Position numbers and translations under genes: made by a program | Assembly (NCBI GenBank): GCA_937927795.1 | Contig: CALBSF010000040.1 | Coordinates: 1 to 7,641 of the forward strand | Origin: an uncultured Rickettsiales bacterium | Lineage (GTDB): Bacteria > Pseudomonadota > Alphaproteobacteria > Rickettsiales > UBA1997 | Direction of reading: 5' to 3' | Length of the DNA stretch: 7,641 bases | Part shown: one piece after another, positions 1 through 5,459 of the stretch | How the letters are laid out: each line of letters starts with the position of its first letter | Numbering within the stretch: position 1 is the first letter of the stretch | The notes under the pieces: model-generated | The model's database searches: none | What the model was told of the DNA's origin: nothing | The model's input: the letters and a program-made list of their open reading frames with translations, nothing else

Positions 1-1282
1 TGATCGTCTTGCGAAATTTTATTTGCCACTAGTTCATATTTTAGCATTTTTAACTTTTTTATTTTGGTTTAAAAAAGGCTGGGAAGCCGCGCTAATGAAT
101 GCTACAGCGGTTTTGATAATCACTTGTCCTTGCGCTTTAGCTTTAGCAGTTCCTATTGTGCAAACTTTAGTGATTTCTTATTTTACTAAAAAAGGAATTT
201 TAGTTAAATCGGGTGAAGCGCTAGAAAAAATTAGTGAAATTTCAACGATTGTTTTTGATAAAACTGGAAGTATTACGGTTGGAAAACCGAGGTTAAAAGA
301 GGTGTTTGAAGTTTGTTTGGATGAGCATCAAGAAATCCCACAAAAAAATAATAAAAATCATTATCTAAAAATCGCCGCATCAATTGCCAAAAAATCAAAA
401 CACCCTTTATCAATTGCGCTCTGCGAAAGTTATTTGGGTGATTTATATGAGCTTGAGGTTAAGGAATATCAAGGACTTGGGCTTGAAGCGGTTTTTGAAA
501 ATGAAATTGTAAGATTAGGTAAAGATAAATTTTGCGGAGTTGAAGATGTCGGATATGAACTTGTGGACAAGGTTACAAACCCCTTCCAGTGCTCACGCGA
601 ACTTGAATCTATAGATATTAGTCGGACTCCAAGCTGGAAGGGGTTTGTAACCCCTTCCATAGGTTCATGTAAAACAACATCTTCAACCACCCAACAAACC
701 TTCTTAAAAATAAAAAATAAAATCATAATTTTCATTTTCGAAGATGAAATAAAATCTGATGCCAAGCAAGTAATATCAAAGCTAAAATTACTTAATAAAC
801 ATATAATTTTATTATCTGGCGACATCGAAAAAAACGTTAAATCAATTGCAGAAAAATTAGAAATTACTGAATTTTATTTTGAAAAAGATCCAACTAAAAA
901 ATTAGAAATATTAGAAAAATTAAAAGCAGAAAACAAAAAATTTATAATGATTGGGGACGGCCTTAACGATGCGCCATCACTGGCTCTAGCCGATGTTTCA
1001 ATTTCTTTTTTAAACGCAATTGATTTATCAAAAAATATCGCCGATATTATAATTCAAAATCAAAAATTAAGCCCGATTATTGATTTAATCACTTTGTCAA
1101 AAAAATCTATTTTGTTAATGAAACAAAATTTAATCATCGCCTTAATTTATAACGCTATAGCGCTTCCTTTTGCAGTTAGCGGTAACGTTGTGCCACTAAC
1201 CGCCGCAATTGCAATGTCATCATCTTCGCTTTTGGTTTTATTTAATTCTTTGAGGATTACGCCTAGAGCAGAAGGGCGGTAA
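1..1282 (+). CDS. ccoI: CcoI/FixI-type copper-translocating P-type ATPase, C-terminal part (5' end outside window)
   Basis: This is a P1B-type ATPase of the inner membrane that couples ATP hydrolysis to copper transport. The CcoI/FixI branch is known to supply copper for cbb3-type cytochrome oxidase assembly. The frame is open to the left edge (first full codon at nt 2), so the metal-binding and first membrane regions are missing. Counting from that codon, 426 residues are visible: the metal-site CPC motif (42-44, nt 125-133), the phosphorylated Asp of a DKTG motif (86, nt 257), the SKHP motif of the nucleotide-binding domain (132-135), GDGLND of the P-domain (318-323), and two C-terminal membrane helices (about 378-418). 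The CPCALALAVPIVQ context, rather than the CPCALGLAxP of CopA exporters, favours CcoI/FixI. The loop following DKTG reads SIT instead of the usual TLT. Residues about 180-229 are encoded by an inserted palindrome (nt 539-687). The assignment to the family is firm. The CcoI rather than CopA call is likely but rests on the visible motifs only, as no cco genes are in view. Confidence 0.85.
   Translation, partial: DRLAKFYLPLVHILAFLTFLFWFKKGWEAALMNATAVLIITCPCALALAVPIVQTLVISYFTKKGILVKSGEALEKISEISTIVFDKTGSITVGKPRLKEVFEVCLDEHQEIPQKNNKNHYLKIAASIAKKSKHPLSIALCESYLGDLYELEVKEYQGLGLEAVFENEIVRLGKDKFCGVEDVGYELVDKVTNPFQCSRELESIDISRTPSWKGFVTPSIGSCKTTSSTTQQTFLKIKNKIIIFIFEDEIKSDAKQVISKLKLLNKHIILLSGDIEKNVKSIAEKLEITEFYFEKDPTKKLEILEKLKAENKKFIMIGDGLNDAPSLALADVSISFLNAIDLSKNIADIIIQNQKLSPIIDLITLSKKSILLMKQNLIIALIYNAIALPFAVSGNVVPLTAAIAMSSSSLLVLFNSLRITPRAEGR
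539..687. repeat. RPE-like palindromic element inserted in frame in the ATPase gene
   Basis: The core is a perfect 19-bp inverted repeat (571-589 with 634-652, starting GGTTACAAACC). Outer arms of 11 bp (539-549 with 677-687, GTTGAAGATGT) bound it, giving an imperfect palindrome of about 149 bp. The right inner arm also folds on itself (GGAAGGGG at 636-643 with CCCCTTCC at 651-658). The element is translated without stops as about 50 residues of the ATPase, and the opposite strand is also open here. It lies between the conserved RLGK segment of the N-domain and the FEDEIKSDA segment that returns to the P-domain, a place where a surface loop is tolerable. This matches the behaviour of Rickettsia palindromic elements. 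Membership of a named RPE family is not established. Confidence 0.8.
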
Positions 1283-1294
1283 AAAAGGACTTTA

Positions 1295-1358
1295 CCCAAA
1301 CCGTCATTTCAAGAGCAAGTAAGAGACCTCTCGCTTACGCTTGAAATGACGGTTTGGG
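1295..1358. repeat. 64-bp inverted repeat between convergent genes, possible terminator for the - strand gene
   Basis: A perfect 19-bp inverted repeat (1295-1313 with 1340-1358; arm begins CCCAAACCGTCATTTC) continues inward with imperfect pairing (GTAAG at 1319-1323 with CTTAC at 1334-1338). It sits 12 bp beyond the + strand stop and 8 bp beyond the - strand stop. Reading the - strand, a run of six T residues (complement of 1281-1286) follows the stem after about 8 bases, so termination of the orphan gene is plausible. On the + side there is no T-run. Its length exceeds a normal terminator, and the arm wording resembles dispersed palindromes, so it may be a repeat serving as a terminator. Confidence 0.7.
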
Positions 1359-1366
1359 GGTTATAA

Positions 1367-4300
1367 TTACAAAAGACGGCTATCCCGAGCCAAAGGAAAG
1401 GCACCTCCTCTGGAGAGAGGATTCAGACGCACTGATCTAGAAGGGGGAGTTATAGGATCCACTTTGGATAAAGCCTCCTTCATTACATCAACAACTGATT
1501 TTGTCTCAACCCTATCTGGTATATTAATTTTATACAACTCCCTCTCATCAATTCTTTTTGTTCTAAGACCATAAGCCTCAACAGCCTCTGGATCCTCTCG
1601 CTCGAATCTAGGATTGCCACTGTAAAACCCGACTTCCTTCATATTGTCTTGAAACTTACTTGAAATTAATCTTAATGAGTCAACATATCCATCTGAATTT
1701 AATGTTTCATTTACAACAGGTCCCTCAAAACCCCAAGCCAAAAAAACCACCCTAAGTTGAGCTTTGAATTGATCATCAGATAAATGTGAAATTCCATCAT
1801 TATGTTTTGCGACCATTATCATTCCAAGAGCATCCATAAGAGACAAATTAGGTTGTTGTGGATATTTTTCCTTGGCATAATAAATAGCTTCTTGCAGTGA
1901 ATCTTCTATTGCTATGCCAATCGCATCTATTTTATCAATAATATCTTGCGATTTTGAACCCCTGGCAACAACAATAGAAAAAGCAGACTTAATCTTCTTA
2001 TCTTTAGCAGCATCATCACTAAGCAGATCTTGCTGTCGTTGAGCTCTTCGAATCTCAGAAGCAGGAGCAAAAGATATTCTCATGTGCTCTCCTTGATTAT
2101 CTGGAGCTCTATTGCCTGATATTTCTTGATAAACCCCATCCGCACTGGTTATTGGAGCTGGAACTGGAACAGCGGGGGCAAATGGATTTGAACCAGTGCC
2201 ACTTATGGGGGCAAGAGGCTGCCTATTTCCAATCTTAGGTGGGGTAACAGGTGGCAAGCTAGGCACTGCAGCCGGTGAAAAAGGAGCGGCAGCTGCAGCA
2301 AAAATCTCAACGCCTGAAGATCCAACAACAGCTGGAGCAGCAACTGCAGCGACTGGGTGTCCAGCAAAAGGTAGAGCAGGCGAAGAATCTGGCGCAGCAG
2401 GTGCGCCAGCTCCAGCGACTGGATGCTCTGGCGCTAAACTGTGCCTACTATCTTCTTCCCTAGCCTTGTTTCTGGCCTCCATTATATTCTTGATCATTTC
2501 TCTAAAAGAGGAATTTTGCTTCATATCTGCAAAAACTTTTTCTGTTAATTCTTTTTTACCCAAATAAAACCTTGATTTATCAGCTCTGTATTTATCAGTT
2601 CTGTATTTAACAACGCATTCATAACCACCTTCAGGCATATAACCACCCTCTTCTTTGCAAAGAAAAAGTTTAATGTCATTATCATCTTTGCGAGCAATTC
2701 TTAAATTATCACTGATTTTATACGTAATATGATTCGCTCTTTCCCCATCAATCAATCCTTTACTATAAATTCTATCCTCACGAGCCTCTCCTGTTGGTTG
2801 TTTCGCCACAAGAAGTCGAACCTGGTCTTGAAAATCTTCAAAACTATACTCATCTATACCAATTGCGCTTCTGAATTCAGAACCAAATCCACTCCAATTT
2901 AAATAACCTGAAACGAAAACACTTCCAATAGATGATTCCTCGCCCGATCCAGTATCACCCGCTCCCGCTCCGGCACCAGCTCCAGCTCCAGCTCCGGCAC
3001 CAGCTCCAGCTCCAGCTCCGGCACCAGCTCCCCCACCAACATCAGAGTCATCATAAACTCCTTCTCTAGATTCATTTAATAGTGAATGCCCTTTTTTCCT
3101 TCTTAAGACGCCTTGAATCCGAGAAATAAGACCTACAGTTCTAGGAGGGCCTTCAGGCAAAGCGGCAGGAAGAGGGCTTTTTGCAATAGCTACAGGGTGC
3201 TGCCTGTAACGACGACCATAATCTTCAAAAGTAAATTCTGCGATGCCAGAAGAAACAGTGCTATACGAAAAACTAGCATTGTTTAAGTTGAAAGATAAAA
3301 TTTCTTTAACTCCATCTGGGGACTCAGATAAAAAATTAAAAATATCATTACCACCATCTTTTGTAACATAAAACACCGAGCCACTAATTTTATCGCGATA
3401 TAGCTGAAGCTCTCTGTCATCCCTTGGCAATACAGCGCGATACTCTTGCTTGATTGCTTCTAATTCTAACAAATTAACAACCCCTAGAAAACCTCCCAAA
3501 ACCCTTCTTGCTTCTATGGTTTCAAGCATCTCTTGACAAGAAGTCTGTAAATTATTTGTAAATTCTTGAAATTGCAATTGCAATCCATCCTTTCTTCTTT
3601 GTTCTTCTTGATCCATCATTAGCTTTTTCGTCTTTCTAGCTTCTGTTACTTCTCGATGCCTCTCTAAATCATGTAGCATTGCTGTAAAATTTTTATCCAC
3701 AGCTTTTTCTAAAAAAGCTAATTCAACTTCATCTAATAATGGGAAAGCGTCTGGTTTGCTTGGATCAATACTTTTCCCTGTATAACCTTCTGCTTTTTTT
3801 AATTTTAATGTTCCTGCAGAATCCTTTTTATATTCTAGTTTAACAAGCCTCATATTCGCATCGCCTTCCTTAGCTACTAATGCATATAATGTTTCTCCCT
3901 CAACTTCAGCTCTTTCAATTTCATAAAAAAAAACGTTTCCTGAGCTTGTTTTAAAAAGCTTTAATGGTTGTTCCACAAAACTTCCCTCAGCCACAACTTG
4001 CTCTAACATAAAGGCTTTCAAAAGCGCAAGATTAGGCAATATAGCTTGCCCCCTCTGCAATCTTCTGCGCTTATCGACTACCGCTTCCTGCAATCTTCTG
4101 TGCTCATCGGCTGCCTCTTCCTCAGCCGCTATAGCTTCTATTCTGCCACCCACAGTTGCCAAGCCTTGTTGCAATATATCGCTAAATTCAATAGGATAAT
4201 CAGTGGCCGTTCCATCTTGAGCCCCTCCATTATATTCAAGCAATTGATTACCCCACATACCACCAAATTTAAACACATGATTTACCCTGTCAGCTTTTGG

Positions 4301-4516
4301 GTCAAGATTCATAGTAGAAATAGTAAGAACAAGGCCAGAAAAAGTATCGTTCTCTACAGAAACTTTTACGACGGATTTATGGTAACCATCAACTTTATGG
4401 GCAACCATTAGATCATTAGGTTTTATAACTAAATCTTGCCCCTCCAAAACCAGATTTTCTGTCCTAGTTATATTTCCTAGGGTAACAATAATTCCTTGTA
4501 ATTCTTCAATATTCAT
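1367..4516 (-). CDS. Large orphan protein with coiled coils, (Gly-Ala)12 tract and Pro/Ala-rich linker
   Basis: I do not recognise this 1049-residue protein, and no catalytic motif is evident. It starts at ATG 4514-4516; no clear Shine-Dalgarno precedes it. There is no signal peptide or membrane segment, so it is cytoplasmic or exported by a leaderless route. In order: a beta-rich N-terminus (1-120); a charged helical stretch with an 11-residue duplication (about 126-158); a mixed alpha/beta module (about 155-245); a second coiled-coil-like helix (about 264-340); a similar module (about 336-437); a basic patch (RRKKG, about 472); a (Gly-Ala)12 tract (496-519); an alpha/beta region (535-690); a Pro/Ala-rich linker (about 697-790); a helical C-terminal domain (about 830-1000); and an Arg-rich tail. 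The architecture resembles lineage-specific effectors or scaffolds of intracellular bacteria, which is inference. The long frame with consistent composition makes it a real gene. It is convergent with the ATPase gene. Confidence 0.9.
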   Translation of the reverse strand: MNIEELQGIIVTLGNITRTENLVLEGQDLVIKPNDLMVAHKVDGYHKSVVKVSVENDTFSGLVLTISTMNLDPKADRVNHVFKFGGMWGNQLLEYNGGAQDGTATDYPIEFSDILQQGLATVGGRIEAIAAEEEAADEHRRLQEAVVDKRRRLQRGQAILPNLALLKAFMLEQVVAEGSFVEQPLKLFKTSSGNVFFYEIERAEVEGETLYALVAKEGDANMRLVKLEYKKDSAGTLKLKKAEGYTGKSIDPSKPDAFPLLDEVELAFLEKAVDKNFTAMLHDLERHREVTEARKTKKLMMDQEEQRRKDGLQLQFQEFTNNLQTSCQEMLETIEARRVLGGFLGVVNLLELEAIKQEYRAVLPRDDRELQLYRDKISGSVFYVTKDGGNDIFNFLSESPDGVKEILSFNLNNASFSYSTVSSGIAEFTFEDYGRRYRQHPVAIAKSPLPAALPEGPPRTVGLISRIQGVLRRKKGHSLLNESREGVYDDSDVGGGAGAGAGAGAGAGAGAGAGAGAGAGDTGSGEESSIGSVFVSGYLNWSGFGSEFRSAIGIDEYSFEDFQDQVRLLVAKQPTGEAREDRIYSKGLIDGERANHITYKISDNLRIARKDDNDIKLFLCKEEGGYMPEGGYECVVKYRTDKYRADKSRFYLGKKELTEKVFADMKQNSSFREMIKNIMEARNKAREEDSRHSLAPEHPVAGAGAPAAPDSSPALPFAGHPVAAVAAPAVVGSSGVEIFAAAAAPFSPAAVPSLPPVTPPKIGNRQPLAPISGTGSNPFAPAVPVPAPITSADGVYQEISGNRAPDNQGEHMRISFAPASEIRRAQRQQDLLSDDAAKDKKIKSAFSIVVARGSKSQDIIDKIDAIGIAIEDSLQEAIYYAKEKYPQQPNLSLMDALGMIMVAKHNDGISHLSDDQFKAQLRVVFLAWGFEGPVVNETLNSDGYVDSLRLISSKFQDNMKEVGFYSGNPRFEREDPEAVEAYGLRTKRIDERELYKINIPDRVETKSVVDVMKEALSKVDPITPPSRSVRLNPLSRGGAFPLARDSRLL
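2147..2430 (-). repeat. Pro/Ala-rich linker-coding segment
   Basis: Residues about 697-790 of the orphan protein are dominated by Ala, Pro, Val and Ser, with two GHPVA/EHPVA-type starts about 21 residues apart and an AAAAAPFSP run. The segment is expected to be a disordered spacer between the central region and the C-terminal helical domain. It is more GC-rich than the flanking sequence, as the Ala/Pro codons require. Confidence 0.7.
2957..3031 (-). repeat. Gly-Ala dipeptide-coding tract with a 24-bp unit
   Basis: Twelve consecutive Gly-Ala dipeptides (residues 496-519 of the orphan protein) are encoded here. At the DNA level a 24-bp unit of four Gly-Ala pairs starts at 2967, 2991 and 3015 on the + strand (GCTCCGGCACCAGCTCCAGC and four more bases), giving nearly three identical copies. 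Identity of synonymous codons between copies points to recent expansion by slippage or unequal exchange, so length may vary between strains. Confidence 0.9.
4056..4121 (-). repeat. 33-bp tandem duplication in the coiled-coil coding region
   Basis: Two adjacent 33-bp copies (4056-4088 and 4089-4121, each beginning TGCAATCTTCTG on the + strand) differ at several positions. They encode two 11-residue repeats ending in RRLQ in the first charged helix of the orphan protein. The in-frame duplication lengthens the helix by about three turns. Confidence 0.8.
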
Positions 4517-4668
4517 AAAAATAAATAAATTAAGTTATCTTTATTCTTCTAATTGCATACGGATAATTTACAAGATTTTTTTGTAATTAACTAAGGCGAT
4601 AATCTTATTTTGACTTACTTTATCAATTCTTTTTCCAGCAGATAATCAGGCAATCAAAAAAGCTTGGG
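4517..4668. other. AT-rich upstream region of the orphan gene
   Basis: This is the 5' region of the - strand orphan gene and must contain its promoter if it is transcribed alone. It is very AT-rich. Several weak -35/-10-like pairings exist on the - strand, for example TTGATA followed by ATTATC, but none is good enough to choose. No coding sequence or RNA gene is seen. Confidence 0.4.
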
Positions 4669-4707
4669 GTTTAATTTAATTTATTTAACTAGAAATAAGG
4701 TGGTTGG
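4669..4707. repeat. Distal copy of the 39-bp direct repeat linked to tRNA-Gln (att-like)
   Basis: This copy matches 4914-4952 at 38 of 39 positions (A4673 versus G4918). It ends with TGGTTGG, which on the - strand reads as the tRNA-Gln 3' end including CCA (CCAACCA). Beyond 4707 similarity to the tRNA gene stops. A repeated tRNA 3' terminus plus flanking DNA is the usual footprint of tRNA-targeted integration, although a simple segmental duplication would look the same. Confidence 0.8.
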
Positions 4708-4913
4708 AACTCGCGGGATAGCGCGCATTCGCGCTTGCAATTTTTTAGATTTTTCTAAATTCGCTTTGCTCATTGAAGAAAAATTACTAAAATTGTGCTC
4801 GCCTTCGCTCGCCCAAATTACTCGCTTTGCCAAGGCAAAGCTGCGTCATTTGTCGAACCTATTTAAAGGCTTCAAATCCTACCGTCCCTTTCTGGGGCTT
4901 GAAATATCTCAGA
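4708..4913. repeat. 206-bp segment between the direct repeats, with small hairpins
   Basis: No convincing gene is seen. The segment contains short hairpins: AGCGCG/CGCGCT (4720-4735), TTTAGA/TCTAAA near 4745-4760, and CTTTGCC/GGCAAAG around 4833-4848. It also has GC-rich phrases (GCTCGCCTTCGCTCGCC) unlike the AT-rich flanks, and the inverted tRNA-Gln remnant near its right end. A stop-free + strand frame crosses it and both direct repeats, as is common for palindromic elements, but has no coding features. Confidence 0.5.
4867..4888 (+). pseudogene. Inverted remnant of the tRNA-Gln T-arm and acceptor 3' strand
   Basis: Reading the + strand, AGGCTTCAAATCCTACCGTC followed by CC matches the T-arm and acceptor 3' strand of the neighbouring tRNA-Gln (complement of 4951-4971) with one extra base and two substitutions. 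No corresponding acceptor 5' strand, D-arm or anticodon arm precedes it, and the extra C weakens the T-stem, so it is not a functional tRNA. It lies in opposite orientation to the intact gene and between the two direct repeats. Confidence 0.65.
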
Positions 4914-4952
4914 GTTTGATTTAATTTATTTAACTAGAAATAAGGTGGTTGG
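4914..4952. repeat. Proximal copy of the 39-bp direct repeat overlapping the tRNA-Gln 3' end
   Basis: The partner of 4669-4707, offset by exactly 245 bp. Its last 7 bp (4946-4952) are the 3' end of the tRNA gene, CCA included. The remaining 32 bp are immediate tRNA 3' flank. The pair keeps one intact tRNA gene, as expected when an integration or duplication event restores the tRNA terminus. Confidence 0.8.
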
Positions 4953-5020
4953 GACGGCAGGATTCGAACCTACGGATGGCGGTATCAAAAACCGCTGCCT
5001 TACCACTTGGCGACGTCCCA
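4946..5020 (-). tRNA. tRNA-Gln (anticodon TTG), CCA encoded
   Basis: The - strand folds as a full cloverleaf. The acceptor TGGGACG pairs with CGTCCCA. The D-arm has the AAGTGGTAAGGC pattern. The anticodon stem GCGGT/ACCGC closes the loop TTTTGAT with anticodon TTG, which reads CAA and, by wobble, CAG. The T-arm is GTAGG TTCGAAT CCTGC, with one G-G-type imperfection tolerated at the end. Discriminator A is followed by an encoded CCA (complement of 4946-4948). It is 75 nt with CCA, normal for this isoacceptor. The 3' end is shared with a direct repeat. Confidence 0.97.
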
Positions 5021-5050
5021 AAATGAGATGTGGATTTTTTAATGAAGAAA

Positions 5051-5096
5051 TTTATATGAGGTGTAGATTTTTATAGCAAAATAAGTTTTAAGTCAA
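5051..5096 (-). promoter_or_regulatory. Candidate sigma-70-type promoters for tRNA-Gln
   Basis: Two overlapping options are seen on the - strand upstream of the tRNA. TTGCTA (complement of 5074-5079) lies 17 bp before TATAAA (complement of 5051-5056), placing the start about 25 nt ahead of the tRNA. TTGACT (complement of 5091-5096) lies 15 bp before a second TATAAA (complement of 5070-5075). The first has the better spacing and the second the better -35. Confidence 0.5.
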
Positions 5097-5112
5097 TATC
5101 TTTTGTGGATTC

Positions 5113-5142
5113 TATACTCAAGTCCTGTCGAACTTGAGTATA
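5113..5142. repeat. 11-bp inverted repeat hairpin
   Basis: TATACTCAAGT (5113-5123) and ACTTGAGTATA (5132-5142) form a perfect 11-bp stem with an 8-nt loop. On the + strand the sequence that follows is T-rich, which would suit termination, but no + strand gene ends nearby. It is more likely the first of a run of palindromic repeats. Confidence 0.75.
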
Positions 5143-5155
5143 TAATTTATTTTTT

Positions 5156-5187
5156 CGCATCACAAGATGCGTCCCCGCCTTGCGGGG
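5156..5187. repeat. Two adjacent small hairpins
   Basis: CGCATC/GATGCG (5156-5161 with 5166-5171) is followed one base later by CCCCGC/GCGGGG (5173-5178 with 5182-5187). Both are perfect 6-bp stems with 3-4-nt loops. The GC-rich content contrasts with the AT-rich flanks and shares the CCCCGC/GCGGGG motif with the 87-bp palindrome at 5321-5407. Confidence 0.65.
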
Positions 5188-5193
5188 TCCCCC

Positions 5194-5239
5194 ATATACT
5201 AAGGCAAAATTTTGCAAGTTTGAGGTAGCCTTAGTATAT
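5194..5239. repeat. 12-bp inverted repeat with a 22-nt loop
   Basis: ATATACTAAGGC (5194-5205) is perfectly complementary to GCCTTAGTATAT (5228-5239). Both outer ends carry a TATACT-type sequence like that of the 5113-5142 hairpin, so the two may be ends of one composite palindromic unit with the GC-rich hairpins inside. Confidence 0.75.
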
Positions 5240-5320
5240 ACTTAACAATGCTTGTTTTTAAATATTTAAAGATAAGTTTAAAAGCTTTTGGGTTTACTAC
5301 CTATTGTTTTATGCTTGGCA

Positions 5321-5407
5321 GATGGACCCCGCAACAAGTGCGGGGTGACAACTTGCGGGAAAGAACTTTCCAAAACTTGTCACCCCGCACTTGTTGCGGG
5401 GTCCATC
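5321..5407. repeat. 87-bp palindrome with 31-bp perfect arms
   Basis: The arms 5321-5351 (GATGGACCCCGCAACAAG...) and 5377-5407 are perfect reverse complements separated by 25 bp. Each arm holds its own 7-bp hairpin (CCCCGCA/TGCGGGG around ACAAG), so one long stem or two side hairpins are alternative folds. It lies in the 5' region of pntAB, ending 52 bp before its start codon. A stop-free + strand frame (5248-5451) runs through it but has no protein character. Confidence 0.9.
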
Positions 5408-5459
5408 GGTTATTAAGCAAAATTAAACCTTTTACAAAACCAAATAATTAACTAAAACC

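Noticed and set aside
469..825. 118-codon open frame on the - strand within the ATPase gene
   Set aside because: It is the reverse strand of the ATPase gene and its palindromic insertion; the palindrome keeps both strands open. No independent start signal or protein character.
2196..2567. Ala/Pro/Gly-rich + strand frame opposite the orphan gene
   Set aside because: Shadow of the low-complexity Pro/Ala coding segment on the other strand.
4046..4411. 121-codon + strand frame opposite the orphan gene
   Set aside because: Lies wholly inside the longer - strand gene and shows no family features.
4708..4913. Insertion sequence or intact mobile element between the tRNA-linked direct repeats
   Set aside because: Only 206 bp, with no transposase or integrase remnant and no terminal inverted repeats; at most a footprint.
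4664..4924. 86-codon + strand frame across the direct repeats
   Set aside because: Made of both copies of the direct repeat, small hairpins and the inverted tRNA fragment; it has the accidental openness typical of palindromic elements and no recognisable protein.
5248..5451. 67-codon + strand frame upstream of pntAB
   Set aside because: Nearly half of it is the 87-bp palindrome; no recognisable protein character.
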